From NCBI GenBank assembly GCA_900617975.1, contig UZAE01012281.1:1-48357 (forward strand): 48,357 nt of DNA. Reading direction: 5' to 3'. A program made the position numbers and the translations under genes. A model generated the notes under the pieces. The model had not been told where the DNA came from. It searched no databases and saw only the letters and a list, made by a program, of their open reading frames with translations. Position 1 is the stretch's first letter. Each line of letters opens with the position of its first letter. The stretch comes from Rodentolepis nana (lineage: Eukaryota; Platyhelminthes; Cestoda; Cyclophyllidea; Hymenolepididae). Positions 29,783-44,700 of the stretch are shown piece after piece.

Positions 29783-32700
29783 NGGGGGGGGAGGGAGGGA
29801 GGGAGGGAGGGAGAGGAGTTCATTGACATTCGTGCATATGCAAATCGCCTGTTCGGTGCTCTGATGCATCCTAATTGGCATTAGGGTTGCTCTTTGGTAT
29901 AATTTGGCTGATAAGCAATTAGATTTTTGTTTTAACTGGTGTATCGCCAAGTGGGTGCGTTCTTTAATTGCAGCAATGAGGTTTTCAATAAGATATATCT
30001 GTATGGTTTTAAAGTGGTCATTTTATTAATAGAATAAACATATTATTTCCCTTAATTTCCTGGATTTTCAAGCTTTGATTTGGAAAATCTGCTTTCACTA
30101 AATTTTTCTACTTTGGCTAATCACAAAGATGACGTCCGAATACTTTAAAAATTCAACGTAATTTTTTATTAATAAAAATAGTCTTTATTTTGTTTAAGGC
30201 ATTATTTAAAGCTGCTCAAGTAATATTTATTTCCTGAGTTTTATTGTCCCAAAATATCGAGTACCCTGACAAGACTTGCCTTTATATATCAAATAACAAT
30301 AAGCACTTTATTCAACCAGCCATCCAGCTGAGAATCACCCTAGATTTAGCCCATTCAACTTGGCCAAAATCACAGTTAACATGTTGAATGTAGCTTTTAT
30401 GAAGAGTGAGTAAACAAATTGTGTAATGTCAGCAACCATTTAATTAGTATCACTTAATTTTGCTCTTAGCCTAAGTGGAACCAATGGTGATGGTTTTGGT
30501 GGTATCGGGAGGAGGCTACAGAGACGTATTGAACATATTTCAAACGGCAATACAGCCTTCTATTACGCGTCTAGTACCAATTAAGCTTACTTCAAAAGAG
30601 GACCGTATAGTGCTACATGGCGTTAAAGGGTTAGCTATTCTGAGATTGCCTGTTTTTATGCCAATCTACATAACTGTAACAAAAATGTAGTGAGATGTGA
30701 TTTAGATAAAGTGTTTTTTTTATGGGGTCCTCTATGTCTTTTCTGCAAGTTTCATCGTATGCTAAAGTTGACGGTTTGTTTTTGATGGGAATTAACACTT
30801 TTAGACTGCTTCATATTTGTTGCCCACTTGTCACAATTAAATAAGTCGTTGATCATTGACTCGAGAAGCTCTTCATCTTTTGAAAACTGAATCGTTTTGG
30901 CCTAAGAAATAAAGGAGTTCATTTTAACGTAAATTTCACCTAGAATTTTGATTTTATTCCCCAAAAATGTCTTTCGCGAACATTTAATGCACTGCGCTGC
31001 AATAAGGAGTAGTCATTAAACTGTTCATTAAATTTGCCTTTTTTGGGATGTGTTCGACTGTAGGGTCGTTGCCTTGATCGTGTTTGAACGTCTCCAATTT
31101 AAAATAAATCGAAAAAATCGCATTGTCAGGGTAAAAATAATTCGGAAGCCATATATAATATTTGAGCAAAATCGCCATGCATCTTCACTCCAGCACTTTC
31201 TTACTTATCTTGTGGGCTTTATAGCAATGTCTCGTGCGTTATTGGATAGGCAGTTTGCAGCCATCTTCTTACAGACCCAAATCTATATTAGCCAATGTAC
31301 TTTCCTAAAGAAGGTGAATGCAACTACCATTCGAAACGCAGATTTTCCTCTATCGGTAGTGATTAATTTCGAGCATCTGTTGGTTAGATCCTGCTTAAAG
31401 CTTTCCAAATCCATGTTTTGCAACGTTTATCTTGAGTAGCGAGCGATGTCTTGGAGTCTCCATAATGAGAGCCTCGAATTCTATCACTCACTAGAATTAG
31501 CCAAAGCAGCTGTCCATTCCGATAACGATGTATGTGACGACGAGAATCAAATCCATGATCTCTAACTTTGCAGTCGTGCATTTCAGTTACCAAAGCTCAA
31601 CCGAAAACAATTTTCTGTTACGTGTAATCGCATAGAAAACCTAACTACACTAGATATAGCTGTTGGCAATAGCTTGTTAATCAACTCTACATTTACTTCG
31701 GATAAACGCATTTTCCTGACTTATCTTTCCTTTTGTCCTCAGTCCATATTAATTGCTCATTTAAGGATATTATTGATCCCATTGGGAATCCTACCACACG
31801 AATACTTGTGCCTTTTGCCCTACTGGTTCTTGTGGTGTCAAATTGGGAATAATGGGGGGGGGGGGGGGGGGAGGGGTATTTTGCACGGGAATTGTGTTAA
31901 CTTGTGTGTGCTTTTATTGAACATTTTCGGTTTGGCTAAACCATGTTTTTGACCTGATGTGTCCTTTTTGTGAACTTTTTGGGTACACGTATCGACTTGA
32001 AATGGGTACAACATCTACTAGAGTTCACAAATTTCAAAAATTATCTTCGCATTTATCTCATTTCTGCTCTAAGATGACGGTTCATTCCCATTCAATGTGT
32101 TGACCACGAAATGCATGGTCATAAAGGAATCAGAATTAATGTTACTTTTGTTTCACAATGGTTGCCTTAGTTACTTAATATGTAATTTATGCAACATATC
32201 TGACTTTATTATTAATTAAATCAGGCAGATATCTCAATCACTTTATCCTTTGATATTTTAATTAATAATGATAAGAATAGATATAGAATGAAAGTTTTTT
32301 TCTTTTAAATGAGTTTTTGAATCATTTATATAGGTTACTGATGGGAACCGATATTGATTTTAAAGCAGTTCTAGATTTATTTAAGGCTTTAATGCAGGTG
32401 GATAACGATCGAGTGCTCAGTCACTTATTGTCTACCAGGTCCGAGATGAGTTCAGGACCATAATGTCGTCTTACCTCAATATAACTATCTGAGGTAATTT
32501 CCTTAAACAGTCTTAGTAAATATTAAAATCTAGTTTTCCCCTATTTCATCGTTATCATTTATATGGTTATGGCGGTTAATGTTATAAAATCCTTAAATTT
32601 TCTATCGCGTGAATGGAACATTTCTTTATTAATACACTCTTATTATCCCTGTAAGGACTTCATTGATACATGTAAATGGTTTTTGTCCTCGTTTTGCCAA

Positions 32701-35700
32701 GGCTGATGCTTGTAGTTTTAGGGCCTTTTACTTTTGTTCAAATTAATTGCTTCATCCAATCATTTCTACTTTTGGTCATTGGCTCAGCCCCAAGGAGCTA
32801 TTCGCTTTCAGCGACTTTTTTGTCTTCTCCCCGATCTTCTTACTGAGTTGTATCCAGAAGTCTTAAGCTCCTTCTGCATAAACTGTAACATCACCATGAC
32901 GATTAGTTTCGACTACATTTTGGGGTTCGCGTGTGATCTATTTCCTCAATTTCTCCCACTTTATCGATGTCACATATTTTGTTAGTGCCTTCATTCATCT
33001 TTTTCTTGTTACGTTTATTTTTAGTAATAAATTTATAAGCTGTTTGAAGTTGATTCAAGACGTGTGTCGAAAAATGATGCGGAGTGTGTGAGCAGTAAAG
33101 TGAAAATTTCAGGCAAATGTCAAATGTACCCTTGGCAAATGCTGTTTCCCTGACTTTAATCTCACTCTCACCGAGTTCTCTGTCCTGATATTTAATCGGA
33201 GGTTAGGGCAGTGTGTGGGTTTTCCGATGGGAATTCATTTGCTCTTTTTATTTCCCTTTGGATATCTTAGAGGCGTCATCATTTGCCTTTTCAGGTAGTG
33301 GAAGAAATAAAAACTGAAATGAAGTGGGATGATTGAACAACAACAGTCAATAGCTATATATTGGTCACTTTTAATTAATCACAACACTGTGAGATGCTTG
33401 GCAATATTGGATCAATAAGTAGCCAAATGGATCTGAAAAGATTAATTGTAAAATGTCATCTTATATTTGCTTGTGCAGATTTCTTTCACCCCGTTTTTAT
33501 CAGGTTTGATTTGCCTCAATCAAGCAGTATTTAGGAAAAGAAAAGGAGGCAAAAATAGACCCAAGATGCCATTTTCAATTATATCATGTTTCTCTCCTCT
33601 TTCCCTTGTGCTTCTATCCACACTTACATTAAGCTGACACTTAAAATTGAAAAATGGCAGATCTTTCATGTATAATATTTATTATGGATCAATTTTCCAT
33701 TGTTGACAGTTATAACAGTCCTGTTAGTAACGAAGGAAAGAGAAATGTCAAGAATATGGTCAAATTGTGGGAAGACTTCCTGCACTTGACACTTGGATTT
33801 TGGTCGCTTCGCCTTTCAAAATTGGAACTTCATTATTATTCCCTTGTTCTCGTTCATGGTACCCAGTATCACTACTTTAATTTGGTTTTTTATAGCAAAC
33901 GCCAATGGAACTCGAATTCACGCTATTTTACAATTGTTAGTGTAAACTACCATCTAGACGTATTAATTTACGAACGTAGCTTTCAGCACATTTTGAATAT
34001 ACAATGACTCACTGAATCTGATAATGAATAACAGACGGAACCTGTTTTTGGTACTGATACTAAGTCTACAAAAGCAGGGTGGGAAATCGTTCTGTTAAGG
34101 TATCAAGGAACCCCGAACTGAGCAGTTCTATTTCTTTCTATTTGTTTGAAAAAAAGATGGGACTATTGCCTTGCATCCAGCTTCATGAATTAAAACTAAT
34201 TGTCGATCAGGAATTAATGACATTCCATATTCCAGTTTTTCAGAGCCAGTGTTTATTCTTACCTTGGTTTCGGCTCTTTTTTGCTACTCAACCTTAATTA
34301 TTTGTGCTATTTTCAGTGTGTACCAAATATGGAGCTTTTTAAATCTTTTGAAAGTAACGAGGAATGCCATTTAATTTCTGACTCATGTTTGTCAGCTAGT
34401 TTTTCAAATTATCCCTTTCTATGAAACTTTAAAATAACCACCTATTTCTCTCTGTATGAACCTACAAATTGTGGACTTTTTTCACTTTCGGTTCATTTAA
34501 TTTGCACCTATGGCTTTGTTTCAAGAACATTTACAACTAAGTCCAATGCAAGGTCTTTTCACTCACTAGAACTATTTAAAAATACTTTCCCCCTTTCCGG
34601 TTCCAAAAATCATTTCACTAAATCACTTTCAAATTGTGCATGAACCTTAAGTCCCAAGAGGCAAAGTATTTCAACACATAGTAGTAGCAGCTGTTTCCTT
34701 GCTGTCAAAATTGGCAGTTTTGCGATCATAGCGGGGTATGTATGTATTCATCCAGCATCATTTTTATGCCTTGAGCCTACTTTTATTTTCGCTCTAATAA
34801 AACACGGCTGTTCTTGTTGCGCACGAAATCGATAACTCGTTATCTCGGCTGTTTTTAGGTGATGCTGGGGGTCTAATATTGAACAGCGTTCCGCAGTATG
34901 CGTCAATGCGGTTGGAGGAGGTGATTTTCCAGGTCATTTGCCAGGTCAGCATGGTGGAACCAACGTGTTCTGAATCTCGGCTCTATGGTCATCTGGCGAA
35001 CATCTATGCGGAAATGCAGTCCCATCTTCCACCTCGCCAATCCATTTATGCTGCTATCTCCTCCCTAATCAAATCGGGTCTTATCTACTACTGCGGTAAA
35101 TCCTGCATTTTAGTAATGATTTAAAAAAATTGTAAAATTCCTGGGGTAAACTGATGTTCTGATAAGGCGATTTCTAGGTTCTAGGGTAGAAATGTGATAA
35201 TTTGAATTCCCGCTATTTTCGCTACAAGTAGAGTTTGATACTTTGACTAGTTTGGTCTCAAGAAAGTTACCGATTTTCAGTTTATAAAGAAGTGTGCATT
35301 TTTAAAGGACAAGGTGACTCTAGGAGTGCTAGAATTTTAGCTAAAATTGAATGAGATGTCAGTGAAAACTTGATTAGTAGTGAAGCGTTGGGTCTTTCAT
35401 TTATTAATTAGGGCTATCTGTTTATTATATCTGTGGCAATCAAGAAATTGTGCACTTAATATGATTATCTGTAATTCGTCTCTTAATGAACACCTTTTAG
35501 GTATTTCCATGTTGTTTTGAAGTCGAAAAAGAGGTTTGAACGAGTGCATTGTCTTCTTCATGAATATATTATGCATGCAATCTGACCAAATATAGTCAGG
35601 CAGAAATCGGATTCTACAGGGCCCATGCCTTTGATCACAAAGTGGAAGTCTGCTAGGTTTTAGAAACGAACGCCACTTATAGCTTTAAAGGCGGAGGTGG

Positions 35701-38700
35701 TGTCATCGTTCAATCTTGATTTTCCCTTATTTCATCATCTTTAACAAATGCATTCGATTTGTTAATGCTGGGTGATATTAAATACAAATCATTACAAGCC
35801 TTCACTCCTAAAAAGCAACGCTTTACTTTTTACCCAATGGCCTCGAAACCCAAATTCTATTTGGACGCTCTCAAATGTCAAGAAATGGAGTCTTTGAGGG
35901 CAATGGTCTCTAATCACAATTGAAAATCTGTAAAATCTTAGTTTCAAGGCCAAAATATTTTTCAATTTACTCTTCTTGGTAAATATTGTATCGAAAGTGT
36001 AAGAGCCCGGCAAATCAAAGCCCATAGCTTCTGTATTGTTGGTATGTCTTAACATAAGCAATTCCAACAGGATAATTTCACTAATACTGTTTATTTAAAG
36101 AATGCTTGTTCAAGTTGTCTTTGGCAGCTTCTTTACCCAAAATAGAATGTGAGATAGAGAACTCAATGTGCGCCTCACTATGCCTCCGGCTGTCATTACG
36201 TCTACACCCTTTGTCAACCATAAAAAGGGTTCTTAATATATTTATTTTCACTAATGTGAAATTGTTTCAGCGCGTGTCTGTCAGTGAATTAGCTCAACCC
36301 TATTAAATCCCTACTAAAGTACCTCCGGCATTTTCTTGCTTTTCATTTTAGCTCTTGTACCTGTCGCTAATAAGTTGTTTGAATGCCGTGTTTATCTGTG
36401 GAAAATTTTCTGATTTTAGTTGATCATGCCCTTACCAATTGAACGACTAACCGACAAGTCAGACAGGCAATTCTTATGCGAATGTCAAAGCAATTTTTAT
36501 TTTCTCGTCCTCTAATTTACTTCTCACCAGTCTTTAGGCTTTTGACCTGACTTTGTTAGTGTCCAATGCGTTTATCTATTCGCTAAGTCCATCACTGCAA
36601 CGATTTTTGGCTAATCTTAGTGTCCATAGTATTAGTAAACCTTGTTTGCAACATCCTCTTTTGTTAGCAGTAGATCAATATTATTTCTAATCGCGATGTC
36701 TAGTTTCAATTCAGTGTCCTCTGTCACGGAAAAATCAATTAATACGGTCAGTGTTCAAGCCTCCCATAGGATTTAAATTATAAAGGATAATTTAGGCTCA
36801 GCAAATTTGATCATGTAGTAAGTAAACGTGTATTTTCCAGAAAACGGCATCTCATTTTATTCGTTTCGCTGTAAAAGTAAGAAACGAAGTTTCAAATCTA
36901 GGCTTGGGAAATTTATAAGTTAATTCAGATAAAATGGTACTTTATGTATGAAAATTAGGTGGCCTTAACACGAAAACTCCATCGCAGCTGGCTTTGGTTC
37001 TCGTAGTATCATTTTCGCTGAGAGTCGAACACCTCAATGGCCCATTTCATGTTTCATATTTCCTTTTTAATAACATGGAAAGAATGTGAATGACCTGAAT
37101 TAAAATGTCGCATTTTTGTTAGTTTCCTTCTACTTAATTCCATGCTCATTGACTTCTTAATTCTTCGTTTTAAATGTGCCAGGGATTGAGAATTCGAAAT
37201 GCCATATACCAGTTTCACAAAGAAAGCTATTACATTAACGCCACTGTAGTGATGTCATTTGTTGATTGATTTTAACATGCATTTGCCCATCTGAATGTTG
37301 TTCGTATTCATGTCGCATTTTCCACCGGTTTGAAACTCTTCTATCATATGAACCCTAGAGGTCCTATTAGCTTACTCTTGCATGTATTTTATCCTTATAC
37401 CCATGGGTTTGTTCTGTATCTCTTTGTATTGCTTCTATAGTGACTTTTACCCTTATTCCAAAATTTAATTGATTTAGAACCCTAAAGTAGCCAACTGGCC
37501 TTATTGTTATTCATTTCGTTACTGACAACGGTAAACACGTAGATCGTCCCAAATTACTGTTTTCCATTCTTGCTAGGTTATTGCTACTTGTTAGGCCTAG
37601 AAATATCAATAATTCTAAAAGTGGATGTATGTTCCTATTTGATCTGGTTCCTAAAATAGCTTTTTGGGATCAGAACTACATCCTATCGAGTATTTCACTC
37701 CTGGTATTTTGTTTCTTTTTATCCACTTTTCAAAATGCTATGAATATCTCACATAGAAATGTGTTGTTTTTTCGTGCTTATCGTTACTATATTTTCGAAT
37801 GAACTTCTGGATCTGACATTTATTTCTTCTACCTCTCTTGTTTGCGGAAAAAAATGAGTGGACGTATCCAATCTGCAACCACAGAGAATCACAATTAAAA
37901 ACAGTCTGTATGAGGGGCAAGAAATTGTATTCGAGCAAATTCAAATGAAAGTGTGGCTTAGTCTTATTACGTGTCACTGGGTGTAAAGGTCCTTATTGTG
38001 AAATGTCAGCCCAGATGCAGCCAAGTTGCAAGTTCCCTCGCACTTGCTACACCGTCATTGTTTATTCTCTCCCACCACTTCCCCCCTTCTTGCATGAAAT
38101 ATATTTTTTTTTCATGAAACAAAACTAAGCAGCTTGTTGTGCTTCATCCTTATCTTTGGTGACATAAATTTTTTTTCTCTTCCGGGTTGTTGGGTGTGCA
38201 AATAATAGAATAGGTGCGGTTGCATCTTGTTCTCTTTTTTTTATTAGCATCAAGATAGGAGTGATGGGTTTACGTGTTTTGATTCCCCCCCCCCCCACTT
38301 CAGTTATACGAATTGGGCAAAAGGCGAATAAATTTCGTTTCTTCTATGTTGGTTTTCTTAATTCCTAATTCGCTTTCCGTTTGCTACAATGGCTAGAAAT
38401 AGCTTGGACTGAAGATCATATTACCAATTGCCTTTCTTTTCAAATCAGTCTTTGTTTTAATAAGTCAATTTGTAAGAAGTTAATTGTACTTAAACCTAGA
38501 ATCGTCAGTATCTTGAGTCTAATTGCAACGAGGAATAGCTTTATTTAATAGCCATCCGTTCATGGAAGCCTTCAAATAGGCTTATTTTGCCCTTTTTTTT
38601 ATCGATTTTTACTTCAGGGCCAGATTATATAGTCTCGCTATCATTTGAGCTACTTTGTGTTAATTTGTTTTAGTTTCTTCCAAAAAGGTCAATAATTGGA

Positions 38701-41700
38701 CGCTAGCAATGTGTAATGCTTCTTTATGGAGCCCTACCATATTTATTCAAACTTGCAACTTATTCGAATCATCTGCTTAAACTGAGAAAGGGGTAAATTT
38801 ATTCTTGGTTGGGTACTCGAGAAAGTATTTTCTAACACCAATTACAGGTCTTTTATGATCAATCCCAGTTCCTTCATTTACCAGATATGTTAGAAATTCT
38901 ACGCACTGGATATGGACCAAGGTGAATCGATGTTGTGGCGTTTGCGGTTTCTCAGTCCACTCGGTACTATGATCTTGCGTTGTTTTTGACAATTTATAGG
39001 GGTGTTTTCTGTCGGTCTTAGCTTGTACTTCATCACTTCCGGGCTTTGCTTTCTGAACTGTTCCAGCAACTTAGTACGTTCCTATCTCACTGGCGATCTT
39101 TGTGAGGAGTTATTTTTCAATCACCTTACCAGACATTCTTAGCCGATTCCAACTCCGGCTCTTTTGATATCTTTTCACTTTATCACCTATGACACCGTTT
39201 CATATTTTTGTGGTGTCACCACAGCTATCTTCAACGTTAAGTAACCAATTAACTAAATTCAATATCCTTTTCTAAAATATTACTTAATTTGAACGTTCAT
39301 GAACCCTGATTATTTACATTTATTTTAGACAATTAAGTGATATTAACTTAGAAAACGGTTAAATGTTGTTTCCAGGGGGGGGGGGGTATGTAGGCTGTAT
39401 TTTCAGAAAAAATTAACAGGATCTTCTACATTATTTAAAGTGCATCAGCGTGGCACACTTAGCAATTTCATCTCCCCGGTACATAACTTTTCCTATCACA
39501 AGCTTGTTTAATTTCACTTTACTGATATTCTTTCGTTTATTTGCTGTTTGCTTTTTCAATGCGTCAGGAAGTTGATCATACGTTGGCCAATGATTGCTAA
39601 AAGTGTGTAAAGTCAAGACGTAAGAAAATTTAAGAGGTTTTTTTTGTAAATTAATGCTCTTTCTGCAGCCAAAGACTCGTAAATGAGGCAGAAGTGTAGT
39701 TATGCCTAAGACACTGTTAACTAAGTTTCCATGTGAAATAAACTTTCTCATACTATGCTTATTTAAAGGACAAGGCTACAACTTAATGACCTCCGACAAG
39801 ATGTATGTGGCCAATTGGTTGCGCAGCCTTCCGGCCAGTGGTTCCTTGAGTACCGACTACCGACCTCCAAGTCGACTTGAAGTGAGCAAAGCGTCTTTAG
39901 TTCTCAATATGCCTTCATCCTCCTCCGCTTCCCAACAACAAGACTCATCAAGCCAAGTCCGTCAGCAGCAGAAACAACAGACAATCACTTCCCAATTACC
40001 CCTTCCAAGACTTCTTAATTCAGTTTCCTCAACTGGCCGAGGAGGCGTCGAAGATACTAGCGAGGAGGAGCCGCCAAGTTTCAGGTCTTCTGAGGATCAG
40101 ATGCTCTTCCCTTCCTCCTCCTTATCGCCTGTCCCCACTCCTTCCAACCATAATCAACTCAATACTCCTGGCAACAACCTAGTTAATCGGGTAAGTATTA
40201 TTTGACCATTGAGAACTACCTGCAAACGGCTCAGAAGATCTCAGGTTTAGCAGTTTCGATAGCCAAACTTAGCACACTTGTTAATAATATTAAGTCAGTC
40301 ATGTTCAAGTCGCCGTTGCGGACACTGAACGTTCGAGTGCTACGTAAATTAAACTTTATTTGGTGCCATTAAATGTTTGTAGCAATTACCGTATTTAAAG
40401 CAAATTTTTTTTCTTATTGAATTTTATTACTCCATTATGTAACTACATCTTGGACTGAATCACTGGAAGAGTAAGTAGTGGACTTTATCTTCCGTCTTTC
40501 ATGCCCCAATTACGCATTCACCGCAGCACATACTAAAGGGGAGAGTTGGATCAAGAAGACGTTGTCATAGCGTAAGGCTAAAATTCGAATGCTATTTCCA
40601 TAAATCTAGTCGTCAGTAACTACATCAATTTATAGTCTTCTAGGAGTTATACAAAATGCGACTCTATTTTGCAATATTTAACGTACACTTTTGTAAATTA
40701 AGCCCAAAACATATTGACCTACCTCGGCTTAAGCAACCAACTTTGGCGTTTTCTTTCTCCCAATTTATAAGAATGTGTTCATGGGCAGTTAAGTTCAAAC
40801 TATCCAATCATAAGGATTCCTTTTTATCGAAAGGTTTTTGATTTCCTAATCATAATAATCAGCGGTGACTTGAAATGCTCTATTTGTGTCTTTCTTATTA
40901 TAAATTTCATCCTCAAATCTGGCTCAGGTGTTTGCCTTCAAATGACTTGAGGGATGCATGAAATCTGTTTTACCCCATGGATATTGCCAATTCGTTGAAA
41001 TGTAATAAATCGGATTGATTATTAGTAAATTGAAATTCCAACTTTCTCCACACCCAATCTCCTTAAATTTTCCAAATAATAGTCTTTCAAATCGATTACG
41101 AATAGCGTTTGTTATATTTAAATGGCTATTTAAACGTTTGAAAAGGGTTTGACGAATGTAATGCGTTTTGAATTGTACTGGCTGTTTCTGTGAATTCTTA
41201 TGGGATTCTGCTTTCTGGTGATAAATTGATTCATTTAGGTTGGTTTGGTCTACTTTTAGCTCTTTAGCAGGTGACCGATTTTCTAAAAGGCCACTTGTGG
41301 GTCGTCGTTGGATACGCATTTAGTCAATGCATATGTATGTGTGCGCGTGTGTTAAGTGCGATAATTTGTGCATTGTTACATAGAAATCCCACTAAACAAA
41401 GTATAATTGTACGTTCATCGACAATTATCGAAATATCTGTAGCACTCCTAACTCTGAATATTAAGATATTCGTTATATGTTTAAGTTATTAGGCTGGCCT
41501 CGTACTGGTAATTGCGGTTCCACATGTTCTCCGCTTTTTGCCCTATGTGTGCTTTTGAAATATCCCAATATTCAATTAACTGGTTTAGTCCTCGTTTTGC
41601 TTGCGAAGCTTACCACTCGCATAATTGTGCTTGTCAATTTGTGCTGCAGTTTGAGTCGAATATTTCCTCGCTTATTGATCTATTAGGAAGGAGCTGCCGC

Positions 41701-44700
41701 TTTTGACTAACGTTTTGTGAGAATTTTAGAAATTAAGAATGACTAGACTAAAAATGCAAGAATAAGTTTAAAAGATGGATCGAGAAGTAAAACAATGGTA
41801 CAAATTTTAGAGAAGGCAACCATTTGGACTTGTAGCTAGCTAGGGCATCCCATTGGTCCATGTACTCCCTTATCGGTCTGCATGGTGTACAGAGCTTCCG
41901 TGCGGATTATTGAATCTGCCAGCTTAATGCACTGGGTAAAATGCCTTTATTAGAACGTTCAAATCATGCACATTGCGTTTTTGACCTTTGAAAGCTAAAG
42001 TAAATTGTAATCTTAAAACTGAGCTTTCTATTTATGCAGTCAACCACTTGCTCAGTCACTTAAGGCCTAATCGATTTTTAATCTGTAGCAGTGAACGGTT
42101 ATTTTTACAACGGAGATAACTGGAAATATGCTTTGGCCTTGGAAATAGTAATTGAAAAATGTAGGTGTTCTACTATGCAAAGAAAGTAGATAATTCTGTC
42201 AAGAACTGAGCAATGATTAAAAACAGAAGGAAGGAAGCAGAAAATTGGTCGAGTCCATAAACAAAATACGATGCTAGTCAAACTTGGGTAATATATTGCT
42301 GTTTTTAAAGACTTATCAAAGCCGCTTTTTGACAGCTAAGGAAAGCAAATATTTAAAGGAAAAAGTTAATCATTTTGGCGGTAATTTATAGTTCTGCGAA
42401 ACATTTTGGGTTGGACTATGTTATAGTAGTTCAAATAAAAAGTTATTTGGGTGTAATTTACACCGCCTTTTTAACTCTCCAATGTTCCGTTTTTTCATAT
42501 ATATTTTTAATTAGCCTCCCTTCATTATGGGCTTTTTGAAAACGATTAGGCTGCGAATCTAGTGATTTACGCGCTGAAATTTAATAAATATTATAAATTT
42601 TAATGCGCATTTCGCTCAGTGCTATTTCAGTTGTCATGTCAAAAAATATATTAATTGGGGTAATGGGCACTGAATCATGTTTTGGGAAGATTTAATTTTA
42701 TTTAGACTTTTCCCCTGATTCTTCTGTGATTCGGTATATAAAAAGCCTTGTTTTGCAATCCGAATCGGTCATCATTTGGAATGTTGAAGTCCGACGGTGG
42801 AAGCTAGCATAGGGCGTAAAACGCTCAATATTATAACTACTAAAGAGGGGACAAAAGAGAAATTTGTAGTTTTAAGCTTTTATGTTATGACAATTTAAGG
42901 CGTCATCTATTTCATTTCCCACATTTAGGTAAGCCACTTAAGTATTCCAACCATTCATACAACTTGAGTGAATGCGACGTGTCTCACAAAGTACTTTCTG
43001 ATTGTAATATTGCTCAATTGACTGCAAGTCTCCCATAATCGCTAACTCTCCTTATGACGCTACAAATCACACTGGCTAGTTTTAATCCTGAAAAGCGCTG
43101 GTTTATGGCAAGATACAAGGTAATCCTAAATTACTACCAACCAGCACAATAAAGGGGAAAACTCGGATGATACTAGCTTAACGTAGTAAAACACAAACGC
43201 CTTTCCGGCCGAAAGGCGAATTACAGATCATTGTCTTGAAAATTGGATTAAATGGAAGTTTATTGGTCGTAGTAAGGATAGTGAGTGCTTACCACTGTTC
43301 TATAAATTTATCTATTTCAAATCGCAAGCGTTTTGATAGTTATCATTAGCCCTTTAGTTGACTTCGTGGCTTCACGGAGAGGAGGATGAACATCAAAGTG
43401 ACAAAAAGTCGAGAGGGGGAGGGGAACAGAAGAGTGTTTTAAAGATGACACAAAAGCAGAGGAAATGTAAGATGGGCACTGTGAAAGGGGTCGAATATGC
43501 AAATAGTTGGGTCATAGTAGTTTTAAGTCAGAAATCAACTGCCGATTAATAGACTTTTTGCCGTAAAAATATACGTTGCCCAGGGTGAACCACGTGGTGG
43601 TAAGTCTATTGCGCACCCTTGTTTAATAGATAAATTTAATTAAAATTGTTATAATCTTATAAACCTCGAAATTCGTTCAAAATTTTGTTACGCATTTATC
43701 AATGTCGGGTAATAAATTACGCTTTTATTCTTTAATTATTCGAATTAAAAATTTGTATTTTAAACGATATTTTGATTTTATTTCTACTGAATAGAATGCT
43801 TACTGGAATGTGAGATTGTAAACATTAAACTCGAAGCAGAAATTGAAATGGTGCTTCTGTGGGTAGTCTTCAAAGAGGTGTCTTAGGGTTGTACTTGAGC
43901 ATGTTATTTCGTTTGTCAACTTTAAAATGTGTTTGTGTTTGATGCTATTTCCGTCGACTAAATTTTATTTTAATATAAGTTTTTAAGTAGCTGAATTGAA
44001 GTTTCTGATATTCTAGATAGGTCATGGGTACCAGCTAGATATCTATCAGTGTTAATTTTCAGCTTTTTAAAATTCCATTATTTGCATCTTAACTTTGATG
44101 TCTAATCTTTGATGAAACGTGGATACGAGCTATTATTAATTTGTTATCTGTCGCTCAATGGCTTTTTTTACAACTTGAATTCTGTTGCGTTCATTCTGTG
44201 TTCATTCAGTTGGAACTATGAAATTATATATGCTTTGAATTCTAGCTAGTGTGTAAACTTCTCATTGTTTTCAGTCTAATTAATGAATTTATCTCACCTG
44301 AATTTAAATACTTCTTTTGGCCGAGAATTAATCTGCGAATCGAGAAAAAACACCTCCTCTTAACATTTGTGGACACATTGTTGGGTCCCACATGACATAT
44401 CTTCGAGGGAGGGAGGACTCGCGTTCTTAACTTCGGCCTCCTTTTTTGATATTTGGTTCATTTTTTTCGCGTCAAAGGAATCATATTCTCGAACGCTTCG
44501 TTTTTTTCGAAAAATGAACTTTGAATTAAGTTGATTTTGATACTTTGTTTCAAATACATTAAGTGGTCCAGTCAAGTGTGATGGCTGTGTATTAAGGTAC
44601 ATAGTAAATATCGATCGCTATTTTCAGGAATTTCAATTACTATCTATCTCTTGCTTGTATCTATATAACTCGCATGCTCTTTAAATAGTGTACATCAGCT

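Larger units (their letters stand above)
27604..34858 (+). other. STOX intron 1, 7.3 kb, GC-AG type
   Basis: Begins GCAAGT and ends CTGTTTTTAG. It holds a long G tract with an N (29744-29791), a G18 run (31854-31871) and several chance-like open frames: 31050-31439 without an ATG start, and 33654-34007 of 117 codons. None shows a domain I recognise. Confidence 0.75.

Noticed and set aside
29678..29950. Proline-rich frame on the minus strand
   Set aside because: It is a translation of the poly-G tract, including the N. No conserved flanking sequence.
31050..31439. 129-codon frame in STOX intron 1
   Set aside because: It opens at GTG with no ATG nearby and shows no recognisable domain.
33654..34007. 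117-codon frame starting with ATG in STOX intron 1
   Set aside because: Rich in aromatic and hydrophobic residues without a recognisable motif. STOX phases are already satisfied without it.
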